DNA of 64,000 bases from Flavimaribacter sediminis (GTDB lineage Bacteria; Pseudomonadota; Alphaproteobacteria; Rhizobiales; Rhizobiaceae). Made by a program: the position numbers and the translations under genes. The notes under the pieces are model-generated. The model saw only the letters and a list, made by a program, of their open reading frames with translations. It made no database searches and had not been told where the DNA came from. The stretch's first letter is position 1. Each line of letters opens with the position of its first letter. Shown here in pieces: positions 1-8,642 of the stretch. The DNA lies in assembly GCF_019492055.1 (NCBI RefSeq), contig NZ_JAICBX010000001.1:1116001-1180000 (forward strand). The letters run 5' to 3'.

Positions 1-1
1 C

Positions 2-241
2 GAGGAAAGGGCGGTGCAGGAACAGAAGGCTCTGCGCATCTTTGTTCGCGACAGCGGCCCCTTGCGGCAGATCGCCGGCCATCTCAACACGAAAGGCGAC
101 GGTCAGGTGTCCTTTGTCGTCATCAAGGATGACGGCAAGCGCGAGATCGAGGTCGAACTACCTGAACGATACAGGATATCCCCACAAGTCGCCGCCGCAC
201 TCAAATCCGCGAACGGCGTCGTCGACGTCGAACTCGTCTGA
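2..241 (+). CDS. dnaE: DNA polymerase III subunit alpha, C-terminal end (partial)
   Basis: Only the last 79 codons are visible. The frame is open to the left window edge, so this is the 3' end of a longer gene rather than a 75-residue protein starting at the first internal methionine. The tail (ALRIFVRDSGPLRQIAGHL ... RYRISPQVAAALKSANGVV) resembles the C-terminal tau/OB-side segment of alphaproteobacterial DnaE, the replicative polymerase catalytic subunit. The catalytic PHP and palm domains lie outside the window. The next gene on the same strand starts 74 bases downstream. The identification rests on the tail only and would be settled by the preceding sequence. Confidence 0.7.
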   Translation, partial: EERAVQEQKALRIFVRDSGPLRQIAGHLNTKGDGQVSFVVIKDDGKREIEVELPERYRISPQVAAALKSANGVVDVELV

Positions 242-314
242 TCGAAGCTTCAATCCTTCGACGACTTGGATTACCTTTCTAGGCAGAACCGGAATATGTC
301 AGGGAGAAAATCAC

Positions 315-1286
315 GTGGCTTATTCGATCGTAGCGACAAGGCCGGGCGGACCGGAAGTCCTGCAGAAAAAGGAAACCGAAGTCCCGCAACCGGGCGCCGG
401 CGAGGCGCTGTTGCGGCACACCGCCATCGGCGTCAATTTTCTCGACGCCTACTTTCGTTCAGGCCTCTACCCGTGGTCGGTCGAGTCCGATCTGGTGCTC
501 GGGTCCGAAGCCGCCGGCGTGGTTGAGGCTGTCGGATCGTCCGTCGGCAATGTGTCGCCGGGCGACCGGGTCGTCTACACCGCACCGAATGGCGCTTACG
601 CAAGCCACCGGGTGATAGACGCAAAGACCCTCGTGAAGATTCCGGACGGAATAAGCGACGAAATCGCCGCGGCTTCGTTTCTCAAGGGCCTGACAGCCTA
701 CTACCTGCTGCATGGCAGTTTCGCAGTGAAAGAAGGCGACACGGTGCTCTTCCACGCCGCCGCCGGCGGCGTCGGCCTGATCGTCGGACAGTGGCTTGCG
801 GCAAAGGGCGTTCGTGCGATCGGCACTGCGGGCGGGCCTGAGAAATGCGCCCTTGCGCTGGATCACGGCTATTCGGACGTCATCGACTACCGCAAGGACG
901 ATTTCGTCGAGAAGGTAAAGGAATTGGCGCCTGACGGCGTCGAAGCCGTTTACGACGCCGTCGGCAAGACCACCTGGCGGGGATCGCTGAAATGTCTGAA
1001 ACTGCACGGAACATTTGTCAGCTTCGGCCAGTCGTCCGGCGCCATCACCGATTTCAACATCAGCGAGCTTGCGGCTGGTTCCTTCCACGCGACGCGACCG
1101 ACGCTGTTCCATTTCGTCGGATTGCCCGGCTGGCTGGACAAGGCCTCGGCGGCGCTGTTCGACCAGATCGGTTCGGGCTCGGTCAGGATCAACATCAACC
1201 AGTCCTTTGACCTTGCCGACGCGGCCTCAGCCCACACGGCGCTGGAAGGGCGTCAGACCACCGGGTGCACCATTCTCACGCCGTAA
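315..1286 (+). CDS. NADPH:quinone oxidoreductase (zinc-independent MDR family)
   Basis: This 323-residue protein belongs to the medium-chain dehydrogenase/reductase superfamily, quinone oxidoreductase branch (Qor-like), which transfers hydride from NADPH to quinones in the cytosol. It has the N-terminal GroES-like part (GVNFLDAYFRSGLYPW), the family motif around GSEAAGVVEAVG, and the Rossmann signature HAAAGGVGLIVGQWL. No structural zinc Cys cluster is seen, as expected for this branch. The open frame extends upstream to position 42, but I chose GTG 315 because AGGGAG lies eight bases upstream and the homologous part begins there. Length fits the family (about 325). It is convergent with dinB, which ends 21 bases away. 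Confidence 0.85.
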   Translation: MAYSIVATRPGGPEVLQKKETEVPQPGAGEALLRHTAIGVNFLDAYFRSGLYPWSVESDLVLGSEAAGVVEAVGSSVGNVSPGDRVVYTAPNGAYASHRVIDAKTLVKIPDGISDEIAAASFLKGLTAYYLLHGSFAVKEGDTVLFHAAAGGVGLIVGQWLAAKGVRAIGTAGGPEKCALALDHGYSDVIDYRKDDFVEKVKELAPDGVEAVYDAVGKTTWRGSLKCLKLHGTFVSFGQSSGAITDFNISELAAGSFHATRPTLFHFVGLPGWLDKASAALFDQIGSGSVRININQSFDLADAASAHTALEGRQTTGCTILTP

Positions 1287-1307
1287 ATCGCTGGCGGTGA
1301 CGTCGGA

Positions 1308-2630
1308 CTAGTCGGTTGCGTCATTGTCGCGCTGGGGCCGGGCGTTTCGGCCTTTGCCGAACGTATAGCCCGTTTCCACCGCATTGTCGCCGAAGCGATT
1401 GTGGATGCGGTCGATCGCGCGTTCGGCGATGGCGCGGCGTTGCGCCGCCTCGTCGATGAGATCGGGTGGATCCGCGAGGTCGGATTGCGTGAGATCGGAC
1501 ACGCCGATCCCGATGAGACGATACTTCGTGCCGTCGAGTTCCGGCGACAGCAATGACAGTCCGGTTCTGAAAATGCGATCCGCCAGACAGGTCGGGTCGT
1601 CCAGGCGGCGATTGCGGGTGCGGATGCGAAAATCGGCTGATTTCAGTTTCAGGACAACGGTCTGACCGGCCATATCGTTCTTTTTCAGACGCCGGGAGAC
1701 CTTTTCCGACAGGCTTCTGAGAATCGGGACCAGGGTTTCGGCGTCTGCGTAGTCATGGTTGAAGGTGGTCTCCGACGAAACGCTCTTGGCGCTGTCGCGG
1801 GTGTGTACCTGCCGTGAATCCTGCCCCCGCGACAGATGGAAGAGACGCTGGCCGATGAGGCCGTAACGCCGCATCAGGTCGCTTTCCTCCATGGTCTGCA
1901 ACTGACCGATCGTCGTGACGCCGTCCTTCTTCAACGTTGCTTCGAACGCCTTGCCCACGCCCCATATCGTCGTCACCGGCCGCTCTCTCAGGAAATCGAT
2001 GGCTTCGGCCCTGCCGATTACGGAAAAACCGCGCGGCTTTTCGAGATCGGAGGCGACCTTGGCGAGGAACTTGCAGTAGGACAGCCCGACCGACACGGTA
2101 ATGCCGACTTCGTTCTCGATACGACGCGCCAAAGCGGCGAGGGTGCGGGCGGGCGGATTTCGGTGCAGCGTCTGCGTGCCTGAAAGATCCAGAAAAGCCT
2201 CGTCGATCGATATCGGCTGAACCAGCGGCGTCAGCTCTTCCATCATGCTGCGGACGTCACGTCCGACGCGGCTGTATTTTTCCATGTCCGGCTTGACCAC
2301 GACCGCTTCGGGGCAGGCTTCGAGCGCCTTGAACATCGGCATCGCCGATCGCACGCCCTTGATGCGCGCCAGGTAGCAGGCTGTCGAGACCACGCCGCGG
2401 CGTCCGCCGCCGATGATGAGTGGTTTGTCGGCCAGTTCCGGATTGTCGCGTTTTTCGACTGCGGCGTAGAAGGCGTCGCAATCGATATGCGCGACTGTCA
2501 GATCATAGAGCTCATCGTGTCGGACGATCCGTGGACTGCCGCATTTGCGGCAGCGCCGCGACGGCTGCCCCTGATATTCAAGACAGTCGCGGCAAAAGCC
2601 GGCTGCGGGATTGTTTGGCGCATGTTCCAT
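1308..2630 (-). CDS. dinB: DNA polymerase IV (Y-family translesion polymerase)
   Basis: This is a 440-residue Y-family polymerase that bypasses DNA damage with low fidelity. The catalytic motifs [15 protein letters not shown] and [11 protein letters not shown] are present, followed by the helix-hairpin-helix region ([14 protein letters not shown]) and the little-finger domain ([16 protein letters not shown]). An N-terminal extension carries a CxxC...CxxC pair (CRDC and CRKC), which I know from many rhizobial DinB proteins and which may bind zinc. An in-frame TTG at 2651 is possible, but it falls inside the LexA box, so ATG 2630 is preferred. The LexA box indicates SOS induction. Confidence 0.92.
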   Translation of the reverse strand: MEHAPNNPAAGFCRDCLEYQGQPSRRCRKCGSPRIVRHDELYDLTVAHIDCDAFYAAVEKRDNPELADKPLIIGGGRRGVVSTACYLARIKGVRSAMPMFKALEACPEAVVVKPDMEKYSRVGRDVRSMMEELTPLVQPISIDEAFLDLSGTQTLHRNPPARTLAALARRIENEVGITVSVGLSYCKFLAKVASDLEKPRGFSVIGRAEAIDFLRERPVTTIWGVGKAFEATLKKDGVTTIGQLQTMEESDLMRRYGLIGQRLFHLSRGQDSRQVHTRDSAKSVSSETTFNHDYADAETLVPILRSLSEKVSRRLKKNDMAGQTVVLKLKSADFRIRTRNRRLDDPTCLADRIFRTGLSLLSPELDGTKYRLIGIGVSDLTQSDLADPPDLIDEAAQRRAIAERAIDRIHNRFGDNAVETGYTFGKGRNARPQRDNDATD

Positions 2631-2645
2631 GGCGATGATCGTGCG

Positions 2646-2660
2646 GAACAAATATTGAAC
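2646..2660 (-). promoter_or_regulatory. LexA (SOS) box upstream of dinB
   Basis: Read on the minus strand the sequence is GTTC, AATATTT, GTTC: a perfect copy of the alphaproteobacterial LexA consensus GTTC-N7-GTTC. It lies 16 bases upstream of the dinB ATG, where a bound repressor would block transcription. Confidence 0.85.
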
Positions 2661-2691
2661 ATCATGGTTGTAGGCGCAATGCCTGCGGGCA

Positions 2692-3342
2692 TCAAGCAGA
2701 AATGTGGCGCAGAATCAGCCGCGTGACCTCGGTCCAGTTGGCGGCGAGATGCACATCCTCGCCGGGATCCGGCGCCATCGCGCGAAACGTGTCGTTCGCC
2801 ATAAAGTTGATCGCCATGGAATGCGGTATGTGTTTTTTCACGGAATGCAGATTGTAGATCATGTCGTCGATCAGAATGACGGGATGCTCGCTATCCGCGT
2901 GGATTTGCCTGATCAATTCGCCCTTTGAAGATTCGCTTGCGACGAGTGGATAATGCATGCCGAATTCATCCAGCAAGGCCCTGCGCGCGGCGAAGTATTT
3001 TGGCGGCATCGCCGATAGAAAAACGATGTCCGCAACGGTAGAGAGCCTTGCCAGCGATTCGACGACGCCGATGGTCGGCGTCTGCCATTTCTGTTGTGCT
3101 GCGAAGAAAGCGTCCATCAGCGTCGACACCGTCATGGACGGCGCCGCATTGCCGCCGGCAATCGACACGACATTGCCTGTCAGCTTGAAGGAGCGCGGTA
3201 TCAGTTCGTAGCCGTTCTTTTGCAGAAAGGCATTGAACGGATCAAGGAAGTTCAGCGCGACTTCGTCAACATCGCTGACGATGAGAGGCCGGTTTCCGTC
3301 CAGGACTGGAATGTCGATTTTTGGGTTTTGTCGCCTCGTCAC
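2692..3342 (-). CDS. HAD-superfamily phosphatase-like protein
   Basis: This 216-residue cytosolic protein has a HAD-type N-terminal motif ([15 protein letters not shown], giving DxDxV) and a late acidic motif ([11 protein letters not shown]), consistent with the Asp nucleophile and Mg-binding acids of HAD phosphohydrolases. The substrate is unknown. The start is GTG 3342, whose bases overlap the TGA of the preceding DUF3572 gene (GTGA). The two genes are therefore probably translationally coupled. The open frame continues upstream to 3426, but the coupling and lack of conserved sequence there argue for the GTG. Confidence 0.7.
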   Translation of the reverse strand: MTRRQNPKIDIPVLDGNRPLIVSDVDEVALNFLDPFNAFLQKNGYELIPRSFKLTGNVVSIAGGNAAPSMTVSTLMDAFFAAQQKWQTPTIGVVESLARLSTVADIVFLSAMPPKYFAARRALLDEFGMHYPLVASESSKGELIRQIHADSEHPVILIDDMIYNLHSVKKHIPHSMAINFMANDTFRAMAPDPGEDVHLAANWTEVTRLILRHISA

Positions 3343-3620
3343 GGATTTGCCCCCGGGAGAGGGCCACCATTTTCCGAATACCATGCATTTACAATTGTTT
3401 GAGGGGAAATTTGACGATCCTCGCAATAGGCGAGAAGCGTCGGTTCATGGTTTGCCAGAAAATCGAATACACCTGCGGCGAAGCCCGGCTGGGCGGCAGC
3501 GTCGCGCAACGTTTCCGGTGTCAAACCGGACAATGCCCAAAACCTGGACATCATCTCCTCATTCGCGGAAATCCAGCTCAGGATATCCGCGCAGAGCGCC
3601 ATTGTCTGTTCGTTATCCAT
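3339..3620 (-). CDS. DUF3572 family protein
   Basis: This small acidic protein of 93 residues contains ILSWISANEEMMSRFWALSG and TPETLRDAAAQPGFAAGVFD, which match what I recall of DUF3572, a family restricted to Alphaproteobacteria and usually encoded next to divK. The function is not known. I chose ATG 3620 (MDNEQTMALC) rather than the frame's upstream start at 3659, because the family is about 90-95 residues. It is divergent from divK, and its stop overlaps the start of the HAD gene. Confidence 0.75.
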   Translation of the reverse strand: MDNEQTMALCADILSWISANEEMMSRFWALSGLTPETLRDAAAQPGFAAGVFDFLANHEPTLLAYCEDRQISPQTIVNAWYSENGGPLPGANP

Positions 3621-3712
3621 GCACTGTGTCGACAAGTGGGCGAATTTGCATTTCCTCAACCTTATTTTTCAAAACTTTGGCGTTTCGAACAGAAATTAGT
3701 CCCGCGAGATCA

Positions 3713-3726
3713 AATCCTGTAGGATT
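3713..3726. promoter_or_regulatory. Perfect 14-bp palindrome upstream of divK
   Basis: AATCCTGTAGGATT is a perfect inverted repeat (AATCCT-GT-AGGATT), followed by a further half-site-like ATATCCT. It sits 37-50 bases upstream of the divK start, in the divK/DUF3572 divergent spacer, so it is placed where a regulator could act. No known consensus was recognised. Confidence 0.35.
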
Positions 3727-3762
3727 ATATCCTGGTGCGTAATAGAGAATACGGAGCGTTTT

Positions 3763-4134
3763 ATGCCCAAGCGTGTCATGATTGTCGAGGACAATGAGCT
3801 CAATATGAAGCTCTTTCGCGACCTGATCGAGGCTTCCGGATACGAGACAATACAGACGCGCAACGGACTGGACGTGCTGGACCTTGCGCGCCAGCATAAA
3901 CCGGATCTTATTCTTATGGATATACAACTTCCGGAGGTATCCGGACTTGAAGTGACGAAATGGCTCAAGGACGACGATGAGTTGCACACGATACCGGTTA
4001 TTGCGGTGACGGCTTTCGCCATGAAAGGAGACGAAGAGCGCATAAGACAAGGCGGCTGCGAGGCCTATATGTCTAAACCGATTTCAGTACCCAGGTTTTT
4101 GGAAACGATAAAAAACTATCTCGGCGATTATTGA
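3763..4134 (+). CDS. divK: Single-domain response regulator DivK
   Basis: This 123-residue protein is only a receiver domain: acidic pocket EDN at residues 9-11, phospho-acceptor Asp53 ([13 protein letters not shown]), the conserved Thr in AVTAF and Lys in SKPIS. The sequence closely matches alphaproteobacterial DivK, the diffusible regulator that links the kinases PleC/DivJ to CckA-CtrA and so to cell polarity and division. It is immediately followed by pleD (40-base gap), the classic divK-pleD operon. A short purine-rich stretch (ACGGAG) precedes the ATG. Confidence 0.93.
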   Translation: MPKRVMIVEDNELNMKLFRDLIEASGYETIQTRNGLDVLDLARQHKPDLILMDIQLPEVSGLEVTKWLKDDDELHTIPVIAVTAFAMKGDEERIRQGGCEAYMSKPISVPRFLETIKNYLGDY

Positions 4135-4174
4135 CGACACTGCGCACGTCGCCGGATGGAACGGGAATATTGCC

Positions 4175-5545
4175 ATGACGGCGCGAATACTTGTTGTCGA
4201 CGATATAGCCGCCAATCGCAAAATGCTGGCCGCCAGGCTCCAGGCCGAATATTTCGAGGTGGAGACCGCGGCTGACGGCAGACAGGCGATCGACATTTGC
4301 ACCACGTCGGCGGTCGATCTGGTGCTGCTTGATATCATGATGCCTGGTATCGACGGCTATGAGGTCTGCAGGTTCATCAAGTCGGATCCCCGGACCATGC
4401 ATATTCCCGTCGTCATGATAACGGCGCTGGATCAGCTTCAGGATCGCGTGAAGGGGCTCCAGGCGGGCGCCGACGATTTTCTGAGCAAACCTGTCAATGA
4501 GACACAGCTCGTCGCGCGCGTGAAAAGCCTCGTTCGTTTGAAGACGATGACCGACGAACTCCGGGTGCGCGCCCAGACGGCGATGAATATCGGCATCGAG
4601 AAGTTCATCAACTCCAATGCGGAACTGGACTCGAGAAAAGGCGTCACCTTGCTCGTTTCGGAACGCGGTCTGTCGCGAACAAGGCTCAAGACGGCGCTAC
4701 GCAGATTTGCCGATGTCACTGAAGTCGCCGATCCGGGAGAAGCGCTGTCGGCGGCGACAGGCGCGGATTTCGAGCTTGTCATAGTCGACGCACGGCTGGC
4801 TTCACACGATCCGCTGCGACTGTGCTCCCAGTTGCGCTCAAATGAAGCAACGCGTTTCATTCCTCTGCTGCTGATCTGCCAGGAAGGCGATGACGGACTT
4901 GTCCACAGGGCGCTCGACCTTGGCGTGAACGACTATCTTGTCGCTCCGGTCGATCCCAATGAGTTGATTGCGCGTTGCAGGACGCAGTTCAAACGCAAGC
5001 GGTTCAATGATCATTTGCGATCCAGCGTGCAGAATTCGATCACGCTCTCGGTCACCGATCCGTTGACCGGGCTCTATAATCGTCGCTACCTCGACAGTCA
5101 TCTGGAGACGTTGGTCAAGCGGGCTCAGGAACGGGGCAGGGCGTTGTCTATCATCATGCTGGATGTCGACCGGTTCAAACTCGTCAATGACGAACATGGC
5201 CACGACGCCGGAGATGCGGTGCTTACGGAATTCGCGACACGCATACGCGGCGTCATTCGCGGCATCGATCTGTCCTGCCGGATTGGCGGCGAGGAGTTCG
5301 TAATCGTGCTTCCGGATACGTCCGCCAATGATGCGCGCATGATCGCCGAGCGTCTGAGGCAGGCGGTCGAAAACGCGCCGTTCCGGATCGGGAAGGAGAT
5401 GTCGGCTCTCAATCTGACAGCTTCCTTCGGTGTTTCGGGACTTGTCGAGGGCGACAGCGCCGCCAGCCTGATCAAGCGGGCCGATACAGCGCTTCTGGCG
5501 GCGAAACGGGCGGGCCGTAACCTGGTGATTTCCAAGATGAGTTGA
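4175..5545 (+). CDS. pleD: Diguanylate cyclase response regulator PleD
   Basis: This 456-residue protein has the PleD order REC-REC-GGDEF. Receiver 1 (about 4-120) has phospho-acceptor Asp53 (LVLLDIMMPG). Receiver 2 (about 155-270) is divergent. The GGDEF domain starts near 290 (TDPLTGLYNRRYLD) with active-site GGEEF at 371-375. An RxxD product-inhibition site (RGID, 362-365) lies exactly five residues before GGEEF, so feedback inhibition by c-di-GMP is expected. The enzyme makes c-di-GMP from GTP and acts in polar development and the motile-to-sessile switch. It is in an operon with divK. Confidence 0.95.
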   Translation: MTARILVVDDIAANRKMLAARLQAEYFEVETAADGRQAIDICTTSAVDLVLLDIMMPGIDGYEVCRFIKSDPRTMHIPVVMITALDQLQDRVKGLQAGADDFLSKPVNETQLVARVKSLVRLKTMTDELRVRAQTAMNIGIEKFINSNAELDSRKGVTLLVSERGLSRTRLKTALRRFADVTEVADPGEALSAATGADFELVIVDARLASHDPLRLCSQLRSNEATRFIPLLLICQEGDDGLVHRALDLGVNDYLVAPVDPNELIARCRTQFKRKRFNDHLRSSVQNSITLSVTDPLTGLYNRRYLDSHLETLVKRAQERGRALSIIMLDVDRFKLVNDEHGHDAGDAVLTEFATRIRGVIRGIDLSCRIGGEEFVIVLPDTSANDARMIAERLRQAVENAPFRIGKEMSALNLTASFGVSGLVEGDSAASLIKRADTALLAAKRAGRNLVISKMS

Positions 5546-5759
5546 ATGGCGCCGCGGATGTCACGGAACTTTCAGGAATTGCGCCTATTGTACCGGATGT
5601 CTTGATTTTTGATGTCGCGCGACAGGCCTGTATTCGCATCGCCGCATCCGTAAATTTACCATTTTTACGCATGCCGAAGCGAATCAGTTAAGAAATCGTT
5701 GATTTTTTTGCCGTGTTGCGCAAGAGTTGAGGCAATTGCAGTCGATGACTGATCCGCAA

Positions 5760-5931
5760 GCAGCAGACTGCTGAACAATTCAGTTACCCCATGGTGCTCA
5801 GGTCCGCCGCATCTCCTGGGTCGTGGGGTCGGCTGGTCGGTGTCCGGTTTGTGGCCTCCTCGTACCGCAGCCGGCGCCGATCGGCCCCCATATAAAAAGC
5901 CGCTTCTGAATTTCTGAAGCGGCTTTTTTTA
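5760..5931 (+). ncRNA. Candidate structured small RNA with loop-exposed CCTCCT
   Basis: The ~400-base pleD-rpmG gap has no convincing ORF but a chain of helices. Helix 1 is CCCCATG (5787-5793) with CGTGGGG (5822-5828), extended by CTCAGG/CCTGGG (5797-5802 with 5815-5820). Helix 2 is TCGGCTG with CAGCCGG (5829-5835 with 5868-5874), stacked on CGGTG/TACCG (5838-5842 with 5863-5867), leaving a 20-base loop with CCTCCT at 5855-5860. The chain ends in an intrinsic terminator with seven T. An anti-Shine-Dalgarno sequence in a loop is typical of trans-acting rhizobial small RNAs. I cannot place the promoter, so the 5' end is a guess. Pairings were found by eye. Confidence 0.45.
5894..5931. terminator. 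Bidirectional intrinsic terminator
   Basis: Inverted repeat AGCCGCTTC / GAAGCGGCT with an A-tract before it and T7 after it. On the minus strand it lies 20 bases past the rpmG stop, so it terminates rpmG. On the plus strand it would end the candidate small RNA. Confidence 0.8.
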
Positions 5932-5950
5932 TCGACGTTTGGCGATGCCG

Positions 5951-6118
5951 CTACTTGATTTTGGCTTCTTTGAATTCGACGTGCTTTTTGACGACCGGGT
6001 CATACTTCGTCTTGACCATCTTTTCGGTCATCGTGCGGCTGTTCTTCTTTGCAACGTAGAAGTAGCCGGTGTCGGCAGTCGATACCAACTTGATCTTGAT
6101 TGTGGTGGCTTTGGCCAT
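5951..6118 (-). CDS. rpmG: 50S ribosomal protein L33
   Basis: This 55-residue protein ([20 protein letters not shown] ... [20 protein letters not shown]) is ribosomal protein L33, a component of the large ribosomal subunit. It lacks the CxxC pairs of the zinc-binding form, so it is the C- (zinc-independent) paralogue common in Alphaproteobacteria. The gene has its own terminator 20 bases downstream. Just over 100 bases separate it from the preceding MFS gene, leaving room for its own promoter. Confidence 0.95.
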   Translation of the reverse strand: MAKATTIKIKLVSTADTGYFYVAKKNSRTMTEKMVKTKYDPVVKKHVEFKEAKIK

Positions 6119-6221
6119 TGTTCTGTCCGCTTTCTAAAAACGAAGCCGCAGGCAGCGTAACGCTCCGCGGCTGAAATCTGGCGGGATAACTACAAATGCC
6201 TGACGAAAAGTCAAGCTCTAT

Positions 6222-7412
6222 TCACCGCGCAGGGCGGATTAGGATGCGACCCATCGATAGGGCAATGTAGATCAGGAAGAAGAAAGCGAGGCCATAGGCG
6301 AAGCCGTGCGGGCCCATCGCGCTGATCGAGGAGCCCAGAACCTGCGGCCCGATCATCATGCCAATTGAATAGCAAAAGATGAAAGCGGCGTTGGCGGAGG
6401 CGAGCTCGCCGCCGTGCAGGCGCGCTCCGAGGTGGGCCAGGCCGACCGTGTAAAGGCCGGCGACGACGGCGCCCCAGACGAACAGCACTGCGGCGAGCAG
6501 CCACCAGTTAATTGAAAGGACTGGCAGGAAAAGGGCTCCCGCCAGGCCGACAACCGCAAAGAGCGTCAACAGGGATCGCCGATCACGGACGCGGTCGGAC
6601 AGAATGCCAATCGGGATCTGGAACAGCACATTGCCAAGACCGATCATGGTCAGGAGCAGGGCGCCGTCGCCCTCGGTGAATCCTATCCTCAGCGAATACA
6701 CCGGAAAAAGCGCGAACCCGCCGGATTCGACGGCTCCGAACACAAAAACGGCCGCCGTCGCGGTTGGCACGAGATACACATATTTGAAAAATGGTCCGAT
6801 AGAGCGGCGCTCCAGCCGTGGGCTTTCGTTGCGCGCCATCATCACAGGAATAGCCGAGGCGAGAATAATCGCGGAGCCGACCAGAAAAGGCACAATGCCT
6901 TCGCTTCCGAGAATGGAAAACAGCATTGGCCCAAGGGCGAAACCGAGCGACAGCACGGTTGCGTAGAGCCCGAGAATGAAGCCGCGCCTGGATGGCGGCG
7001 CTGCTGTATTGATCCAGAATTCGGAAAGCACGAACAGCAGGGTTATGGCGCCGTGGAAAGTGACGCGCAGCGGAAACCACATCCAGAAATGCGGGGCGAG
7101 ATAGAAGCCGATCGCCGACAGGGCCGCAATGACAGCGCCGGCGAGCATGGTGTCGGCGACGCCGAAGCGCATGGCGATCGGCGTGCAGAATGGCGCTATC
7201 GCGAGCGAGGCTATCCCGGCGACCGCTGAATTCAGCCCGATAAGCGAGGCCGAGACGCCTTCTCTCTCCAGAATGAAACTCAAGAGCGGAAGCCCGAGCC
7301 CGAGCGCGATACCGACAGCGCTGATCGATGCGATTGCGGCGCTGACTGGCAACCAGGCTATTGGGGCTTCGGCTTCGGCGATAGTGACAGTGTCGTGGGC
7401 CCGCGAGTCCAT
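6222..7412 (-). CDS. MFS transporter (YcaD-like)
   Basis: This is a 396-residue integral membrane protein with about twelve hydrophobic segments, of the major facilitator superfamily. A loop motif between helices 2 and 3 (PIAMRFGVADTML) and a mid-protein cytoplasmic loop (ARNESPRLERRSIGPFFKYV) separate two six-helix halves, and the second half carries GILSDRVRDRRSLL, the repeated A-like motif. The sequence resembles the YcaD-type subgroup. The substrate is unknown. The start is 9 bases after the NUDIX stop, so it is probably co-transcribed with the upstream genes. Confidence 0.8.
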   Translation of the reverse strand: MDSRAHDTVTIAEAEAPIAWLPVSAAIASISAVGIALGLGLPLLSFILEREGVSASLIGLNSAVAGIASLAIAPFCTPIAMRFGVADTMLAGAVIAALSAIGFYLAPHFWMWFPLRVTFHGAITLLFVLSEFWINTAAPPSRRGFILGLYATVLSLGFALGPMLFSILGSEGIVPFLVGSAIILASAIPVMMARNESPRLERRSIGPFFKYVYLVPTATAAVFVFGAVESGGFALFPVYSLRIGFTEGDGALLLTMIGLGNVLFQIPIGILSDRVRDRRSLLTLFAVVGLAGALFLPVLSINWWLLAAVLFVWGAVVAGLYTVGLAHLGARLHGGELASANAAFIFCYSIGMMIGPQVLGSSISAMGPHGFAYGLAFFFLIYIALSMGRILIRPAR

Positions 7413-7421
7413 GACGAGGCT

Positions 7422-8174
7422 CTAAAGAATTTCGCGGCTGCGCCGGCCATAGCGTGACTGATAGAAGGGAACAGGTCCGCCAAAGGGCAGATCGGCGTCC
7501 CGCAGCATCGCTTGCCGTAAATCCTCGATAACTGCGAGGGTAATGCGCGGCATGCTTACCTCTTCCATTTCGGAAAACCGCACCCAGCGCAAATCCACGA
7601 GTTCGTTGCTCGCCTCCGGCCTTGCATAGCCGATTTCGTCCCGAAAACAGGCGAAAAAACGAGTGTCAAACCGCCTTTTCTGCCTGGGCGGCGTAATGGC
7701 CCGGGCGATATAGCGCAATTTGGATTGCATTGGAGCAAGACCCCTGTCGGCGAAATCCTTCCAGACGCCGCGATTTATCGTGCGTCCCTCGGCGGCGATC
7801 AGAAGACCGACCTCCTCGTAGGTTTCGCGTATGGCGGCGGTCGCCAGGGCCTGGGCCCGAACGGGAGAGGCGGGGCTCGCCATCTTCTGCATCAGCTTGG
7901 CCGTCACCGTCTCCTCGAGATGGTTTGCTACCGGCACGCGTCCGTCATGCGGATCGCGGCGGCCACCGGGAAATACATAGAGATCCGGCATGAAGGCGTG
8001 CGCGACATGGCGCTTGCCCATCAGAACGGCCGGCTCGTCGCCGGACCGGTCTATGACGATCAGCGTCGCGGCGTCGGTCGGGCGCAGCAGCGGATAGTCG
8101 CCGGTCCGCTTGCTGGCGTCGGCGTCCATGTCGACCTTGTTTGCGAAACGATTGGGAAATTCTGGTGTGTCCAT
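7422..8174 (-). CDS. NUDIX hydrolase
   Basis: About 250 residues. The NUDIX signature is present in spread form: YVFPGGRRDPHDG, then ATAAIRETYEEVGLLI (RExxEExG core). These enzymes hydrolyse nucleoside diphosphate-linked compounds. The glycine-rich part and the RE...EE helix are separated by an insertion of about 45 residues, as in the CoA/ADP-ribose-type long NUDIX proteins, so the substrate may be a CoA or NAD derivative; this is a guess. The open frame extends upstream to 8255 and would overlap the DUF983 gene. I chose ATG 8174, which avoids overlap. A still later start is possible. Confidence 0.8.
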   Translation of the reverse strand: MDTPEFPNRFANKVDMDADASKRTGDYPLLRPTDAATLIVIDRSGDEPAVLMGKRHVAHAFMPDLYVFPGGRRDPHDGRVPVANHLEETVTAKLMQKMASPASPVRAQALATAAIRETYEEVGLLIAAEGRTINRGVWKDFADRGLAPMQSKLRYIARAITPPRQKRRFDTRFFACFRDEIGYARPEASNELVDLRWVRFSEMEEVSMPRITLAVIEDLRQAMLRDADLPFGGPVPFYQSRYGRRSREIL

Positions 8175-8202
8175 ATTCAGGCCAAGCCCCGTCACAGGCG
8201 TA

Positions 8203-8637
8203 TCATTCGTACCTGTCCAAATCGGCGACCTCATCCGCTTCCCCGCCGAATCCATGCATATAGTTGGCCCATTGCATGCCTATGACAGCGCCTTTTACGG
8301 GCTGCATCAGCGCAAGCGCCATGACGATCGTCATCGGAGCCCAGATCGCCAGGTGCTGCCAGGTGTTGAGAATCACGAGTTCCTCGAAGATCATGAATGC
8401 GGCGACAATGACATGGCCGGTTATGAAAATCACGAGATAGGGCGGCAGGTCGTCGGCGCGCTGGTGATGCATCTCCTCGCCGCAGCATTCGCAGCTATGA
8501 ACGGGTTTGAGAAATGACTTGTACAGCCGCCCTTCGCCGCAATGCGGGCACCGTCCGAGCCAGCCTCTTTTCATCGCGCCCCAAAGGTCGCGTTTCTTCG
8601 GCGACGCTTCATCGCCATATCTGATTTCAACCGACAT
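8203..8637 (-). CDS. DUF983 family membrane protein
   Basis: 144 residues. An N-terminal zinc-ribbon-like segment has two CxxC pairs (CPHCGEGRLYK and CECCGEE), followed by two hydrophobic segments (PYLVIFITGHVIVAAFMIF and LAIWAPMTIVMALAL). This is the layout of DUF983, a conserved alphaproteobacterial inner-membrane family of unknown function often encoded beside rnr, as here (the gap is 5 bases). The N-terminal part likely lies in the cytoplasm. Confidence 0.85.
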   Translation of the reverse strand: MSVEIRYGDEASPKKRDLWGAMKRGWLGRCPHCGEGRLYKSFLKPVHSCECCGEEMHHQRADDLPPYLVIFITGHVIVAAFMIFEELVILNTWQHLAIWAPMTIVMALALMQPVKGAVIGMQWANYMHGFGGEADEVADLDRYE

Positions 8638-8642
8638 TCCAT

